This document shows, in pieces, positions 56,708 through 64,000 of a stretch of DNA of 64,000 nt. A program made the position numbers and the translations under genes. The notes beneath the pieces were generated by a model, which did not search any database, was not told where the DNA came from, and saw nothing but the letters and a program-made list of their open reading frames with translations. How positions within the stretch are numbered: the first letter of the stretch is position 1; each line of letters starts with the position of its first letter. Source of the DNA: Haloimpatiens sp. FM7315 (GTDB lineage: Bacteria; Bacillota; Clostridia; Clostridiales; Clostridiaceae); the NCBI GenBank assembly GCA_041861885.1, contig JBGVUE010000001.1:1538001-1602000 (forward strand), given 5' to 3'.

Positions 56708-57928
56708 TTGTCAAAGGTTATAGTAATAGGTGGTGGCCCTGCAGGCATGATGGCTGCTATTACTGCTTCTAAACAAAAAAACAATAAAGTAGTTATATTA
56801 GAGAAAAATAATAAGCTTGGTAAAAAATTATTTATTACAGGGAAAGGTCGATGCAATGTTACAAATAACAAGGAAATAAGTGAATTTTTTGAGTTTATCC
56901 ATACAAATTCAAATTTTCTTTATAGTGCATTATATACCTATACTAATTTAGATACTATAAATTTTTTCGAAAACAATGGTTTAAAGCTAAAAGTAGAAAG
57001 AGGGGATAGGATTTTCCCCGATTCAGATAAATCTTCTGATATAATAAAAATTTTCGAAAAAGAATTATATAAAAACCATGTAGAGGTTAAACTTGAAAGT
57101 GAAGTAAATAAATTTAACATAAAAAATAGTGCCATTGAAAGTGTAGAATTAAAAAATGGAAATGTAATTAAGGGCGATAGTTTTATTCTTTGTACAGGTG
57201 GAAAGTCATATCCTCAAACAGGATCAGATGGCTATGGTTATAGTTTATCAAAAAGTATAGGGCATAATGTGATTATTCCGAAGCCTGCTTTAGTTCCATT
57301 AGAATTAAAAGAAGAATATGTTAAAGAACTTCAAGGAATATCATTAAAAAACGTTGAAGTTAAAATTACTGATAATAAAAAGATTTTATACAGCAATTTT
57401 GGTGAAATGATCTTTACTCATTTCGGAGTTTCAGGTCCTATAATTCTAACTGGAAGTTCTGTTGTTAATGGAAGAGAAAACTTAAAATTGCATATAAATT
57501 TAAAACCAGCTCTAAATTTTTGTGAATTAGATAAAAGGATTCAAAAAGATTTCAAAAAATATTCTAATAAAGATTTTAAAAATTCTTTAGATGATCTTTT
57601 GCCTAAAAGACTTATAGAGGTTATAATTCATTTAAGTAATATTGATCCATATAAAAAAGTAAATTTAATTACCAAAGAAGAAAGAAAAATATTGGTAGAA
57701 TTACTACAAGATTTAACCTTGGATATTAAGGGCACTAGACCTATTGATGAAGCAATTATAACTTCAGGTGGTATTGACGTTAAAGAAATAGATCCATCTA
57801 CAATGTGTTCTAAATTAATAAGCAATCTATATTTTGCAGGAGAAATAATTGATGTAGATGCAACTACTGGTGGTTTTAATATTCAAATCGCTTTGTCTAC
57901 AGGATATTTATCTGGTCTTAATGCTTAA
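56708..57928 (+). CDS. HI0933/YhiN-family flavoprotein
   Basis: 406 residues from TTG 56708 (AGGTGATG upstream). FAD fold VIVIGGGPAGMMAAITASK, the family signature LGKKLFITGKGRCNVTN, GGKSYPQTGSDGYGY and the C-terminal LYFAGEIIDVDATTGGFNIQ. Predicted NAD(P)/FAD-dependent oxidoreductase with no established substrate. It often lies upstream of cmk in clostridia, as here. Confidence 0.92.
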   Translation: MSKVIVIGGGPAGMMAAITASKQKNNKVVILEKNNKLGKKLFITGKGRCNVTNNKEISEFFEFIHTNSNFLYSALYTYTNLDTINFFENNGLKLKVERGDRIFPDSDKSSDIIKIFEKELYKNHVEVKLESEVNKFNIKNSAIESVELKNGNVIKGDSFILCTGGKSYPQTGSDGYGYSLSKSIGHNVIIPKPALVPLELKEEYVKELQGISLKNVEVKITDNKKILYSNFGEMIFTHFGVSGPIILTGSSVVNGRENLKLHINLKPALNFCELDKRIQKDFKKYSNKDFKNSLDDLLPKRLIEVIIHLSNIDPYKKVNLITKEERKILVELLQDLTLDIKGTRPIDEAIITSGGIDVKEIDPSTMCSKLISNLYFAGEIIDVDATTGGFNIQIALSTGYLSGLNA

Positions 57929-57974
57929 GTTAATTTATATAAAATGTTTTTCAAAGTAGAAAGGGGATAGAAAA

Positions 57975-58645
57975 TTGCAAATATCAATAGCTATCGATGG
58001 ACCTGCAGGTGCTGGAAAAAGTACTATAGCTAAACTACTAGCTGATAAGTATAATCTAATGTATATAAATACTGGGGCAATGTATAGAGTTGTTACATTA
58101 AAAGCCATGGAAAACAAAATTTCACCAGAAAATGAGGGTGATCTAATTGAATTAATAAAAAACTTAAATATGTATTTCAATGAAGATAGAATAATTGTTA
58201 ATGAAGAGGATTTAACAGATAAAATTTATATGCCTATAATAAGCAAAAACGTATCCTATTACTCTTCAATTAAAGAAGTTAGAAAACTTTTAGTGTATTT
58301 GCAAAGAAGTATTTCTGATAAGTATAGTGTTATAATGGATGGAAGAGATATAGGAACTGTAGTATTAAAAAATGCCTCTTTAAAAATATTTCTAACAGCT
58401 AGCCCTGATACAAGAGCTAAACGTAGATACAAAGAGTTGGCTGAGAAAGGTCTTGATGTAAAGTATCAAGAAATACTAGATGATATAAAAAAAGAGACTA
58501 TTTAGATTCAAATAGAGAGGTAAGTCCTTTAACTAAAGCAAAAGACGCTATAGAAATAGATGGATCTAATTTGAACATTCATGAAGTAGTAGCTTTAATT
58601 TCTAAATACATTGATAGCATTATTTTAAGTGGGGAAAAACAATGA
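57975..58645 (+). CDS. cmk: Cytidylate kinase (frameshift as read)
   Basis: Phosphorylates CMP/dCMP. TTG 57975 after GGGGAT. P-loop AIDGPAGAGKSTIAK, YINTGAMYRVV, MDGRDIGTVVLKNASLKIFL and RAKRRYKEL. As read it ends at 58505. One A in the run at 58487-58493 gives KKRDYLDSNREVSPLTKAKDAI, the conserved RD..DS.R...PL segment, and TGA 58643-58645. ~224 residues, normal. Its stop overlaps the ispH ATG. Confidence 0.95.
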
Positions 58646-59481
58646 GGAATATAATATTGGCAGATAAATCTGGTTTTTGCTTTGGGGTTAAACGTGCAGT
58701 TGATTTGGTTTTGAAAACTCAGCAAAAATATAAAAAGCCCATATACACACTAGGACCTTTAATACATAATAATGATGTTATAGAGTTTCTTAAGTCAAAA
58801 GATATTTATTCTATAGACATAGAAGAAATTGAAAACTTAAAAAAAGATGATGTGGTTATAATAAGATCTCATGGCATACCTTTATGTATATTTGAAAGAT
58901 TAAGAATTAAAGAATTAAAAATAATTGATGCAACCTGCCCTTATGTATCAAATATACATAAGAAGGTAAAAAAGTATCATGAATTAGGGTACCAAATTGT
59001 TATTGTTGGAGATAAAGATCATCCTGAAGTAACTGGGATAAATGGATGGTGTGAAAATTCTGCTATCATTGGCAAAGATGAAGAGTCTTTAAATAATATC
59101 AATAACAAAGTGTGTGTAGTATCACAAACTACTGAGAAAGAAATTAACTGGCAAAAAGCACTTAATTATATAATAAAAAATAGCAAAGAAATCGTAGCTT
59201 TCAATACTATTTGTAGTGCAACAGATATAAGACAAAAATCTGCGGAGAATCTTTCTAAAATTGTTGATACCATGATAGTAATTGGAGGGAAGCATAGTTC
59301 AAATACTACTAAACTATATGAGATATGCAAAAATAATTGCAAATATACAGTTCATATTGAAAATAAAAAAGAACTTCCTACACTTTTACTAGAAAATAAA
59401 GATATTAATACTATAGGAATTACTGCAGGAGCTTCAACTCCAGATTGGATTATTCAAGAAGTAGTAAATTGTTTAAAATAA
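58642..59481 (+). CDS. ispH: 4-hydroxy-3-methylbut-2-enyl diphosphate reductase
   Basis: Last enzyme of the MEP pathway, holding a 4Fe-4S cluster on three Cys: GFCFGVKRAV (Cys12), DATCPYV and NTICSATD. Catalytic HPE...TGI/G region KDHPEVTGINGW and TEKEINWQ. 279 residues. In many clostridia IspH is fused to ribosomal protein S1 repeats. Here the frame stops after WIIQEVVNCLK and a terminator follows, so no S1 domain is attached. Confidence 0.95.
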   Translation: MRNIILADKSGFCFGVKRAVDLVLKTQQKYKKPIYTLGPLIHNNDVIEFLKSKDIYSIDIEEIENLKKDDVVIIRSHGIPLCIFERLRIKELKIIDATCPYVSNIHKKVKKYHELGYQIVIVGDKDHPEVTGINGWCENSAIIGKDEESLNNINNKVCVVSQTTEKEINWQKALNYIIKNSKEIVAFNTICSATDIRQKSAENLSKIVDTMIVIGGKHSSNTTKLYEICKNNCKYTVHIENKKELPTLLLENKDINTIGITAGASTPDWIIQEVVNCLK

Positions 59482-59520
59482 CAATTTAAATTTAGTTACT
59501 TACATAGTATATCTTACAAA

Positions 59521-59557
59521 TAAGAAAAAGCATCTCAAAATGAGATGCTTTTTCTTA
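59521..59557 (+). terminator. Terminator after ispH
   Basis: TAAGAAAAAGCATCTCA / TGAGATGCTTTTTCTTA, perfect 17-bp stem. The flanking runs allow function on both strands. Confidence 0.9.
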
Positions 59558-59621
59558 AGTGGTCTCGTAATTATAGACGAAAGTTTATTTTCATAAACAT
59601 CATAATGCAATTTGAGACATG

Positions 59622-59663
59622 AAAAAAAGACCTAACCGTTCATTGACGAAAAATTAGGTCTTT
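59622..59663 (-). terminator. Terminator of the tRNA transcript
   Basis: On the minus strand AAAGACCTAA pairs with TTAGGTCTTT and a TTTTTT tail follows, 2 bases after the tRNA-Tyr 3' CCA. Confidence 0.8.
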
Positions 59664-59664
59664 G

Positions 59665-59750
59665 TGGTGGAGGAGGACGGATTCGAACCATCGAAGCGAA
59701 AACGCAACAGATTTACAGTCTGCCCCCTTTGGCCGCTCGGGAACTCCTCC
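59665..59750 (-). tRNA. tRNA-Tyr (anticodon GTA)
   Basis: Minus-strand 86-base class II tRNA. Acceptor GGAGGAG/CTCCTCC with discriminator A and encoded CCA. Anticodon loop CTGTAAA inside stem CAGA/TCTG gives GTA. A long variable arm, and TTCGAATCC in the T arm. Confidence 0.96.
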
Positions 59751-59758
59751 AAATTTTA

Positions 59759-59835
59759 TGGTGGACCTTCAGGGACTCGAACCCCGGACCAACCGGTTAT
59801 GAGCCGGTTGCTCTAACCAACTGAGCTAAAGATCC
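59759..59835 (-). tRNA. tRNA with anticodon CAT (elongator Met or Ile2)
   Basis: Minus-strand 77 bases, with acceptor GGATCTT/AAGGTCC (a T:G pair at position 4), D-loop AGCTCAGTTGGTTAGAGC, anticodon loop CTCATAA and T arm GGTTCGAGTCC, CCA encoded. CAT can mean elongator methionine or isoleucine tRNA with lysidine at position 34. The body resembles both, and I cannot decide from sequence alone. Expected to be co-transcribed with tRNA-Tyr. Confidence 0.93.
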
Positions 59836-60006
59836 ATATCAATTTTACAAAATTTATTATATATTAAAAAAGAATCCTTGTCAACAAAATGAGTAATATT
59901 TTTTAGGCTTCATAATATACTTTATTAGCGGCATATTATTTTAAAAAACAAATTCACAATAATTTTCATGTGTTTTGTTTGTAAAATCGAAATGAGGTGT
60001 GGTGTT

Positions 60007-61053
60007 ATGTATAGTTCATCAAAATACAATAATGAAATTAATGATAAAGAACAACATTTCATTACTAAAATAATGAGAAATTATAATTTAAATGTAGAAA
60101 ATATACAAAAAAGAGAAGCGTTTATAAAATTAAAACTCAAATTGGAAATGTATGCTTAAAAAAGATTTCTAGAAATAGACATAAAGTTACAAATGGATAT
60201 AACTTAGTAAATATGTTATATAACCAAGATTTTATCTATACACCTAAATATATAAAAACTGTTAAAAAGGAATTAATCATAAAATACAAAAATCAAATTT
60301 TTATTTAACTGAGTGGATAGATGGTGAAGAATGCAACATGAGTGATATGAAGGATATGCTAAATAGTATTAAACTCTTGGGGCAATTTCATGTGAAATGT
60401 AAAAATATTGATGTAAAAAGCCTAAAACTTAAAAATAACTTAAAAGATTGGAGTAAAGATTTTAATAAAAAAATATTTGATTTGCAAAGATTTTTTAATT
60501 TTATTGAATATAAAAAAATAAAATATGAATTTGACAACAAATATTATGAATATATGAATAACTTCAGTAGTAGAGCGCTAAGCTCATTAAACCTTTTAAA
60601 TTCTTCAAATTATTATAAATTATGTAGTGATGCAAAATCATATACTACTATTTGTCATAACAGTTTTTACTATCAAAATGTCATAAAAAAAGAAAATAAT
60701 TATTATTTGATTGACTTAAATAGTATTATTATTGATTTACAAATAAGCGACTTGGGTAAATTTATAAGGAGATTAATGTTTAAAAAAATTACAAATGGGA
60801 TTTTAATATAGCAAAATCAATAATAAATGAATACAATAGTGTAAATAAACTATCAAAAGATGAGCTTGAAGTAATGTTATCGTTAATTATCTTTCCTTAT
60901 AAGTTTTGGAAACTTGGCAATAAAAGATATATAAAGCATAAAAATTGGAATGAAGCCAAATATATGCATAAACTAAAAAAAATAATAGAATGTGATGAAT
61001 TACAGCAGAAATTTTTGGAAGATTTTTTAAAGTATATAAATAGTTATTATTGA
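60007..61053 (+). CDS. CotS-family spore coat protein (three frameshifts as read)
   Basis: Kinase-like coat protein family. ATG 60007, starting MYSSSKYNNEINDKEQHF. Restoring one base near 60136-60140 (KTQIGNVCLKKISRNRHKV), one T near 60297-60301 (NQIFYLTEWIDGEECNMSD) and one A near 60783-60788 (KKNYKWDFNIAKSII) gives ~348 residues ending at TGA 61051-61053. Family signs: TEWIDGEEC, LGQFHVKC and CHNSFYYQNVI...YYLIDLNSIIIDLQISDLGKFIRR, the remnant of an aminoglycoside-phosphotransferase catalytic loop in which His-Asn is kept and the usual HGD Asp appears replaced. Confidence 0.85.
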
Positions 61054-61131
61054 CTATAGCTTATATTTATTACTATAATAATTTTATTAGGATATTGTTT
61101 ACCAAAAATAAACTTATATTAAGGGGTAAAG

Positions 61132-62010
61132 ATGTTTATATTTAGAAAAGCAAAAAATACTGATATAAAAAAATTAAGGAGGTTAAATTTAGAAAAAAAT
61201 AGTTTTAATAATTTAAATAAAGATTTTTTTAGTTACTATGATAAAGTAAATATTTTTGAGAAAATATTTATATTAAAAGAATTAATTTTATTGCAAGATA
61301 CTCTTGAAAAACGTATAATTGGTTATTTATGGATTCACAAACTAGATATTAATAACTACAAAATAAAATCTATATATATTGAGAAGGAGTATGTAGAAAA
61401 CAATAAAATCTACGATGAGTTTAAAAAAGCATTAATATCTAATAGTTCCTATGTTTATACCTGTGAAAAGAATTCTTTTAATAACCGAGTGCTAGAAATA
61501 ATTGGCTTTATAAAGCAAGAGGGCTTTTACGAGATGTCTTTAGATATGAAAAATATTATGCCTATAAAGGATGTTCCATATATTTCCTTTGAAAAATTCA
61601 CAGTAAAAAAAGACGAAAAAATAAGGTGCTGTATTCAAAATGCCATATTTGAAAATGCTAACAGAATACCATTAACTGTAGAGGATATTTATTACGAAGA
61701 GCAGGAAGATTATTTTTATAAAGATGGATGTTTTTTTATAAAATATAAAGATACTTATATAGGGTATGGTCAAATTATTTTTGAAGATTTAAATGAGCCC
61801 TATATTGTTAATTTTGGTATAATTCCGGAATTTCGCAATAGAGGATATGCAAAACAATTGCTTAACTTTATAGTAAATACTTTATATAATGAAGGGTTTA
61901 CTAAATCATATATTAAAGTTTCCTGTGATAATGATAGGGCCCTTAGTTTATATAAAAAAATGAATTTTTTAATTACTAAGGAAAACTATATCTGGAAACT
62001 TACATCATAA
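61132..62010 (+). CDS. Tandem GNAT-type N-acetyltransferase
   Basis: 292 residues. The C-terminal half has a clear acetyl-CoA motif: VNFGIIPEFRNRGYAKQLL (R/Q-x-x-G-x-G/A variant) followed by VSCDNDRALSLYKKMNF. The N-terminal half (~1-140) looks like a degenerate second GNAT fold (GYLWIHKLD ... NNRVLEIIGF). Substrate unknown. Downstream of the CotS-like gene, so a spore role is possible but unproven. Confidence 0.82.
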   Translation: MFIFRKAKNTDIKKLRRLNLEKNSFNNLNKDFFSYYDKVNIFEKIFILKELILLQDTLEKRIIGYLWIHKLDINNYKIKSIYIEKEYVENNKIYDEFKKALISNSSYVYTCEKNSFNNRVLEIIGFIKQEGFYEMSLDMKNIMPIKDVPYISFEKFTVKKDEKIRCCIQNAIFENANRIPLTVEDIYYEEQEDYFYKDGCFFIKYKDTYIGYGQIIFEDLNEPYIVNFGIIPEFRNRGYAKQLLNFIVNTLYNEGFTKSYIKVSCDNDRALSLYKKMNFLITKENYIWKLTS

Positions 62011-62048
62011 AAATGCTTTAAAGTAAAGTAACTTTAAAGCATTTTTAT
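62008..62048. terminator. Bidirectional terminator
   Basis: AAAATGCTTTAAAGT / ACTTTAAAGCATTTT with 6-base loop, between the converging GNAT and aminotransferase genes. Confidence 0.88.
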
Positions 62049-62050
62049 TT

Positions 62051-63243
62051 TTAATACATTAATTTATACTTTTCTAAAGCTCGTTTTAACAAATCCATGG
62101 CGTCTATTAAAGCATCTTTGTTTAAACAATAGGAAATGCGTATCTCATCTTTGCCAAGTTCTTTGTTTGCATAGAATCCTTCTGCAGGAGCCACCATAAC
62201 AGTTTTGTTTTTGTAACTAAAGTCTGTTAAAAGCCATTTTGCAAAATCTTCTGCATTTTTCACAGGCAATTTTGCTATAACATAAAAAGCTCCGGCAGGT
62301 TTTCTGCAGATTACACCTGGTATACTAGAAAGATATTCATATAAAATATTTCTTCTTTCTTCATATTCTTTTTTTACTCCATTGAAATATTCTTTAGGTG
62401 TATTTATTAGATTAGTTGCTGCTAGTTGTTCTATAGTTGGAACACAAAGTCTTGTTTGACCAAATTTAAGAATTTGTTTCATTAAATGTTTGTTTTTTGA
62501 AGCTACTAATCCTATTCTAGCCCCACAAGCACTATAACGTTTTGATATACTGTCAATTAGTATAATTCTATCTAAGGAATCTTTCATATATAAAGCTGAT
62601 GTATACTTTAAGTTATCGTAAACAAATTCCCTATATACTTCATCTGCTATTAAATATATATCTTTTTCTTTAGCAATATCAGAGAGCAATTTTATTTCTT
62701 CAAAAGAGTATACAACTCCAGTTGGGTTCCCAGGGTTAGATATTAAAATGGCTCTTGTTTTATCTGAAATCATACTTATTATATCTTCTTTCTTAGGTAA
62801 ATGGAAACCATCTTCTGCTTTTGTTGAAAAAGATATTATATTAACTCCTGCAACTTCAGAAAAGCCATTATAATTTGTGTAAAAAGGCTCGGGTATTATT
62901 ATTTCATCACCAGAATCGCATATTGCCATAAGAGCAAACATTATGGCCTCACTGCCTCCATTTGTGATCATAATCTCATCTTTTTCAAATTCAATGTCCC
63001 ATTGTTTGTAATATTTAATAAAGCTATTAATTAATTCTTCTATTCCTTGAGAACTTGTGTATTTTAGCACGCAGTCATGAAAATTTTTCATACCTTCAAA
63101 AAAAGTAGAAGGTGTTTCTATATCTGGCTGACCAATGTTTAAGTGATATACGTTAACTCCATTTGCTTTGGCCATTTCTCCATAGGGAACTAATTTTCGA
63201 ATAGGTGAAAACTCCATTTTTGAACCCGATTTGATAACTTCAT
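62051..63243 (-). CDS. Class I/II pyridoxal-phosphate aminotransferase (frameshift near the start as read)
   Basis: Aspartate-aminotransferase-like fold I enzyme. As read a start lies at 63217. One A at about 63220-63225 joins an upstream ATG at 63243 (GGGGG before it), giving MKLSNRVQKMEFSPIRKLVP, the usual start of this subfamily. Motifs: HLNIGQPDIETP, NGGSEAIMFALM, SNPGNPTGVVYS, ADEVYREFVY, and the PLP lysine in DSISKRYSACGARIG (variant of SKxxxxxGxR), Arg in DEIRISYCL. ~397 residues. Amino-acid substrate not predictable. Confidence 0.92.
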
Positions 63244-63283
63244 TTTTAACCCCCGATTTGCATTAAAAAAATTTAATTATATT

Positions 63284-63433
63284 TTAATAAAAGATAGTGT
63301 CATTAGGTACTGTATACGTTTTTTTGTAAGTTAAACTATATGCTACTTCATTTTTAAAATACCCTCTTTTGCTCATACAATCAAACCTTAGTTGCTTGTT
63401 TAATGTATTTTCATCTTCATTTTTTTGCATCAT
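63284..63433 (-). CDS. Hypothetical 49-residue protein between two aminotransferase genes
   Basis: Minus-strand ATG at 63433 (GAGGTGAT upstream) to TAA 63284-63286. The peptide starts MMQKNEDENTLNKQLRFDC and contains SKRGYFKNEVAYSLTYKKTY. No family recognised. Good ribosome binding site and natural composition, but small size leaves doubt. Confidence 0.45.
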   Translation of the reverse strand: MMQKNEDENTLNKQLRFDCMSKRGYFKNEVAYSLTYKKTYTVPNDTIFY

Positions 63434-63502
63434 ACATACCAAATCACCTCTCATACTTATGCTATGAAGAAGTGATTTGAATTATTCATCTAAAGTAAGA
63501 TA

Positions 63503-64000
63503 TTAATAATATTGTTTTATTACATTTCCTAAACGTTTAATTCCTTCAAGGATTCTTTCTTCATTCATATTTGAATAGTTAAGTCTAAAATGGTTTAAAT
63601 TTCCACCATTTGGATAAAAAGATGCACCTGGTACAAAAGCCACATTTTGCTTTAATGCCTGAACATTCACATCTATTGAATCTATATCTTCTCTTAAATT
63701 AACCCAAGTAAAAAGACCGCCTTTTGGATAAGTAAAAGTAACTTCTTTTGGAAAATATTTTTCCATGCTATCAAGCATTATATCTCTGCGTTTTTTGTAT
63801 ACCGATATAATTTTTTCAATATGTTCATCTAAGCTATATTCCTGCATAAACTTTGCTGCTATCATTTGAGTGAGAGTGTTGGATTGTAAATCAGAACCTT
63901 GTTTTAATAAAATATACTTCTTTAATATTTCTTCATGGGCACAAATCCAACCTAATCTTAAACCTGGACAAAAAGTCTTTGAAAAAGTTCCAAGAGTAAT
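63503..64000 (-). CDS. PLP-dependent aminotransferase, 2-aminoadipate/MocR-like (5' end outside window)
   Basis: Frame open from the window end to a stop at 63503-63505. The visible C-terminal ~165 residues include the PLP lysine in LGTFSKTFCPGLRLGWI, then AHEEILKKYILLKQGSD, YPKGGLFTWVNL and NHFRLNYS (substrate-carboxylate Arg). This matches the stand-alone aminotransferases related to MocR regulators. Same strand as the aminotransferase downstream, with the small hypothetical gene between. Confidence 0.9.
   Translation of the reverse strand: MTLGTFSKTFCPGLRLGWICAHEEILKKYILLKQGSDLQSNTLTQMIAAKFMQEYSLDEHIEKIISVYKKRRDIMLDSMEKYFPKEVTFTYPKGGLFTWVNLREDIDSIDVNVQALKQNVAFVPGASFYPNGGNLNHFRLNYSNMNEERILEGIKRLGNVIKQYY

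Noticed and set aside
599..63243. Programmed ribosomal frameshifting
   Set aside because: Too many sites, in unrelated genes, with no shared slippery heptamer plus structure, and almost always a missing base in a homopolymer. Sequence error explains them better.
1..64000. Insertion sequences, prophage, CRISPR arrays, integrons
   Set aside because: No transposase, phage structural gene, terminal inverted repeats or regularly spaced direct repeats were seen. XerD here is the chromosomal housekeeping recombinase.

Overview
The window is low-GC (by eye about 30% or less), AT-rich DNA from an anaerobic, spore-forming Firmicute, almost certainly Clostridium sensu stricto or a close relative. The evidence is the full spoIIIA operon, spoIVB, spo0A, spoIIM, gerW, an alpha/beta SASP, a Spo0E-like peptide and a CotS-like coat protein, together with clostridial gene order (efp to spoIIIAA-AH to nusB-xseAB-ispA-dxs-tlyA-nadK-argR-recN-spoIVB-spo0A), AGGAGG-type ribosome binding sites and frequent GTG/TTG starts.

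Layout. 1-0.4 kb: end of a propeller-like protein and a strong terminator. 0.6-7.1 kb: a type IV pilus / type II secretion-like operon (PilB, PilC, five prepilin-like proteins, PilM, PilN, PilO-like). 7.3-25.8 kb: a core block of translation (efp), engulfment and forespore-channel genes (spoIIIAA-AH), transcription and repair (nusB, xseAB, recN), isoprenoid precursors (ispA, dxs), NAD kinase, ArgR, then the sporulation checkpoint protease and master regulator (spoIVB, spo0A) and spoIIM. 25.9-27.7 kb: xerD and purine nucleoside phosphorylase. 27.8-35.9 kb: an accessory island with a GntR regulator, a PHP/DUF3604 hydrolase, a glucose/GlcNAc-family PTS permease (IICB plus separate IIA), a cytoplasmic formylglycine sulfatase, a TauE/SafE exporter and the radical-SAM maturase that activates the sulfatase. 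36-42 kb: dacF, a CCA-adding-type enzyme, scpAB, the gerW pair and a second D,D-carboxypeptidase. 42-56.5 kb: a Cys-rich flavoprotein/FAD-oxidoreductase pair, a PepV-type dipeptidase, small membrane proteins, methionine gamma-lyase, a Spo0E-like peptide, pyridoxamine kinase, a radical SAM protein, SASP, RluB, MnmM, an RpiR regulator and glutamate dehydrogenase. 56.7-64 kb: an HI0933 flavoprotein, cmk-ispH, two tRNAs, a CotS-like protein, a GNAT and two aminotransferases, the last one running off the window.

The most interesting unit is the 27.8-35.9 kb island. Read together it looks like a complete route for a sulfated amino sugar: PTS uptake with phosphorylation, desulfation inside the cell by a sulfatase with a sulfamidase-like active-site neighbourhood, in-house maturation of that sulfatase, and export of the released sulfur oxyanion. 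The DUF3604 protein at its head has no known role.

A caution runs through the annotation. More than 40 apparent frameshifts are visible, nearly all single-base losses in A, T or G runs. They hit genes expected to be essential (dxs, nadK, cmk, scpA) as well as non-essential ones. I read these as sequence errors rather than gene decay and give merged gene boundaries with the position of each break.
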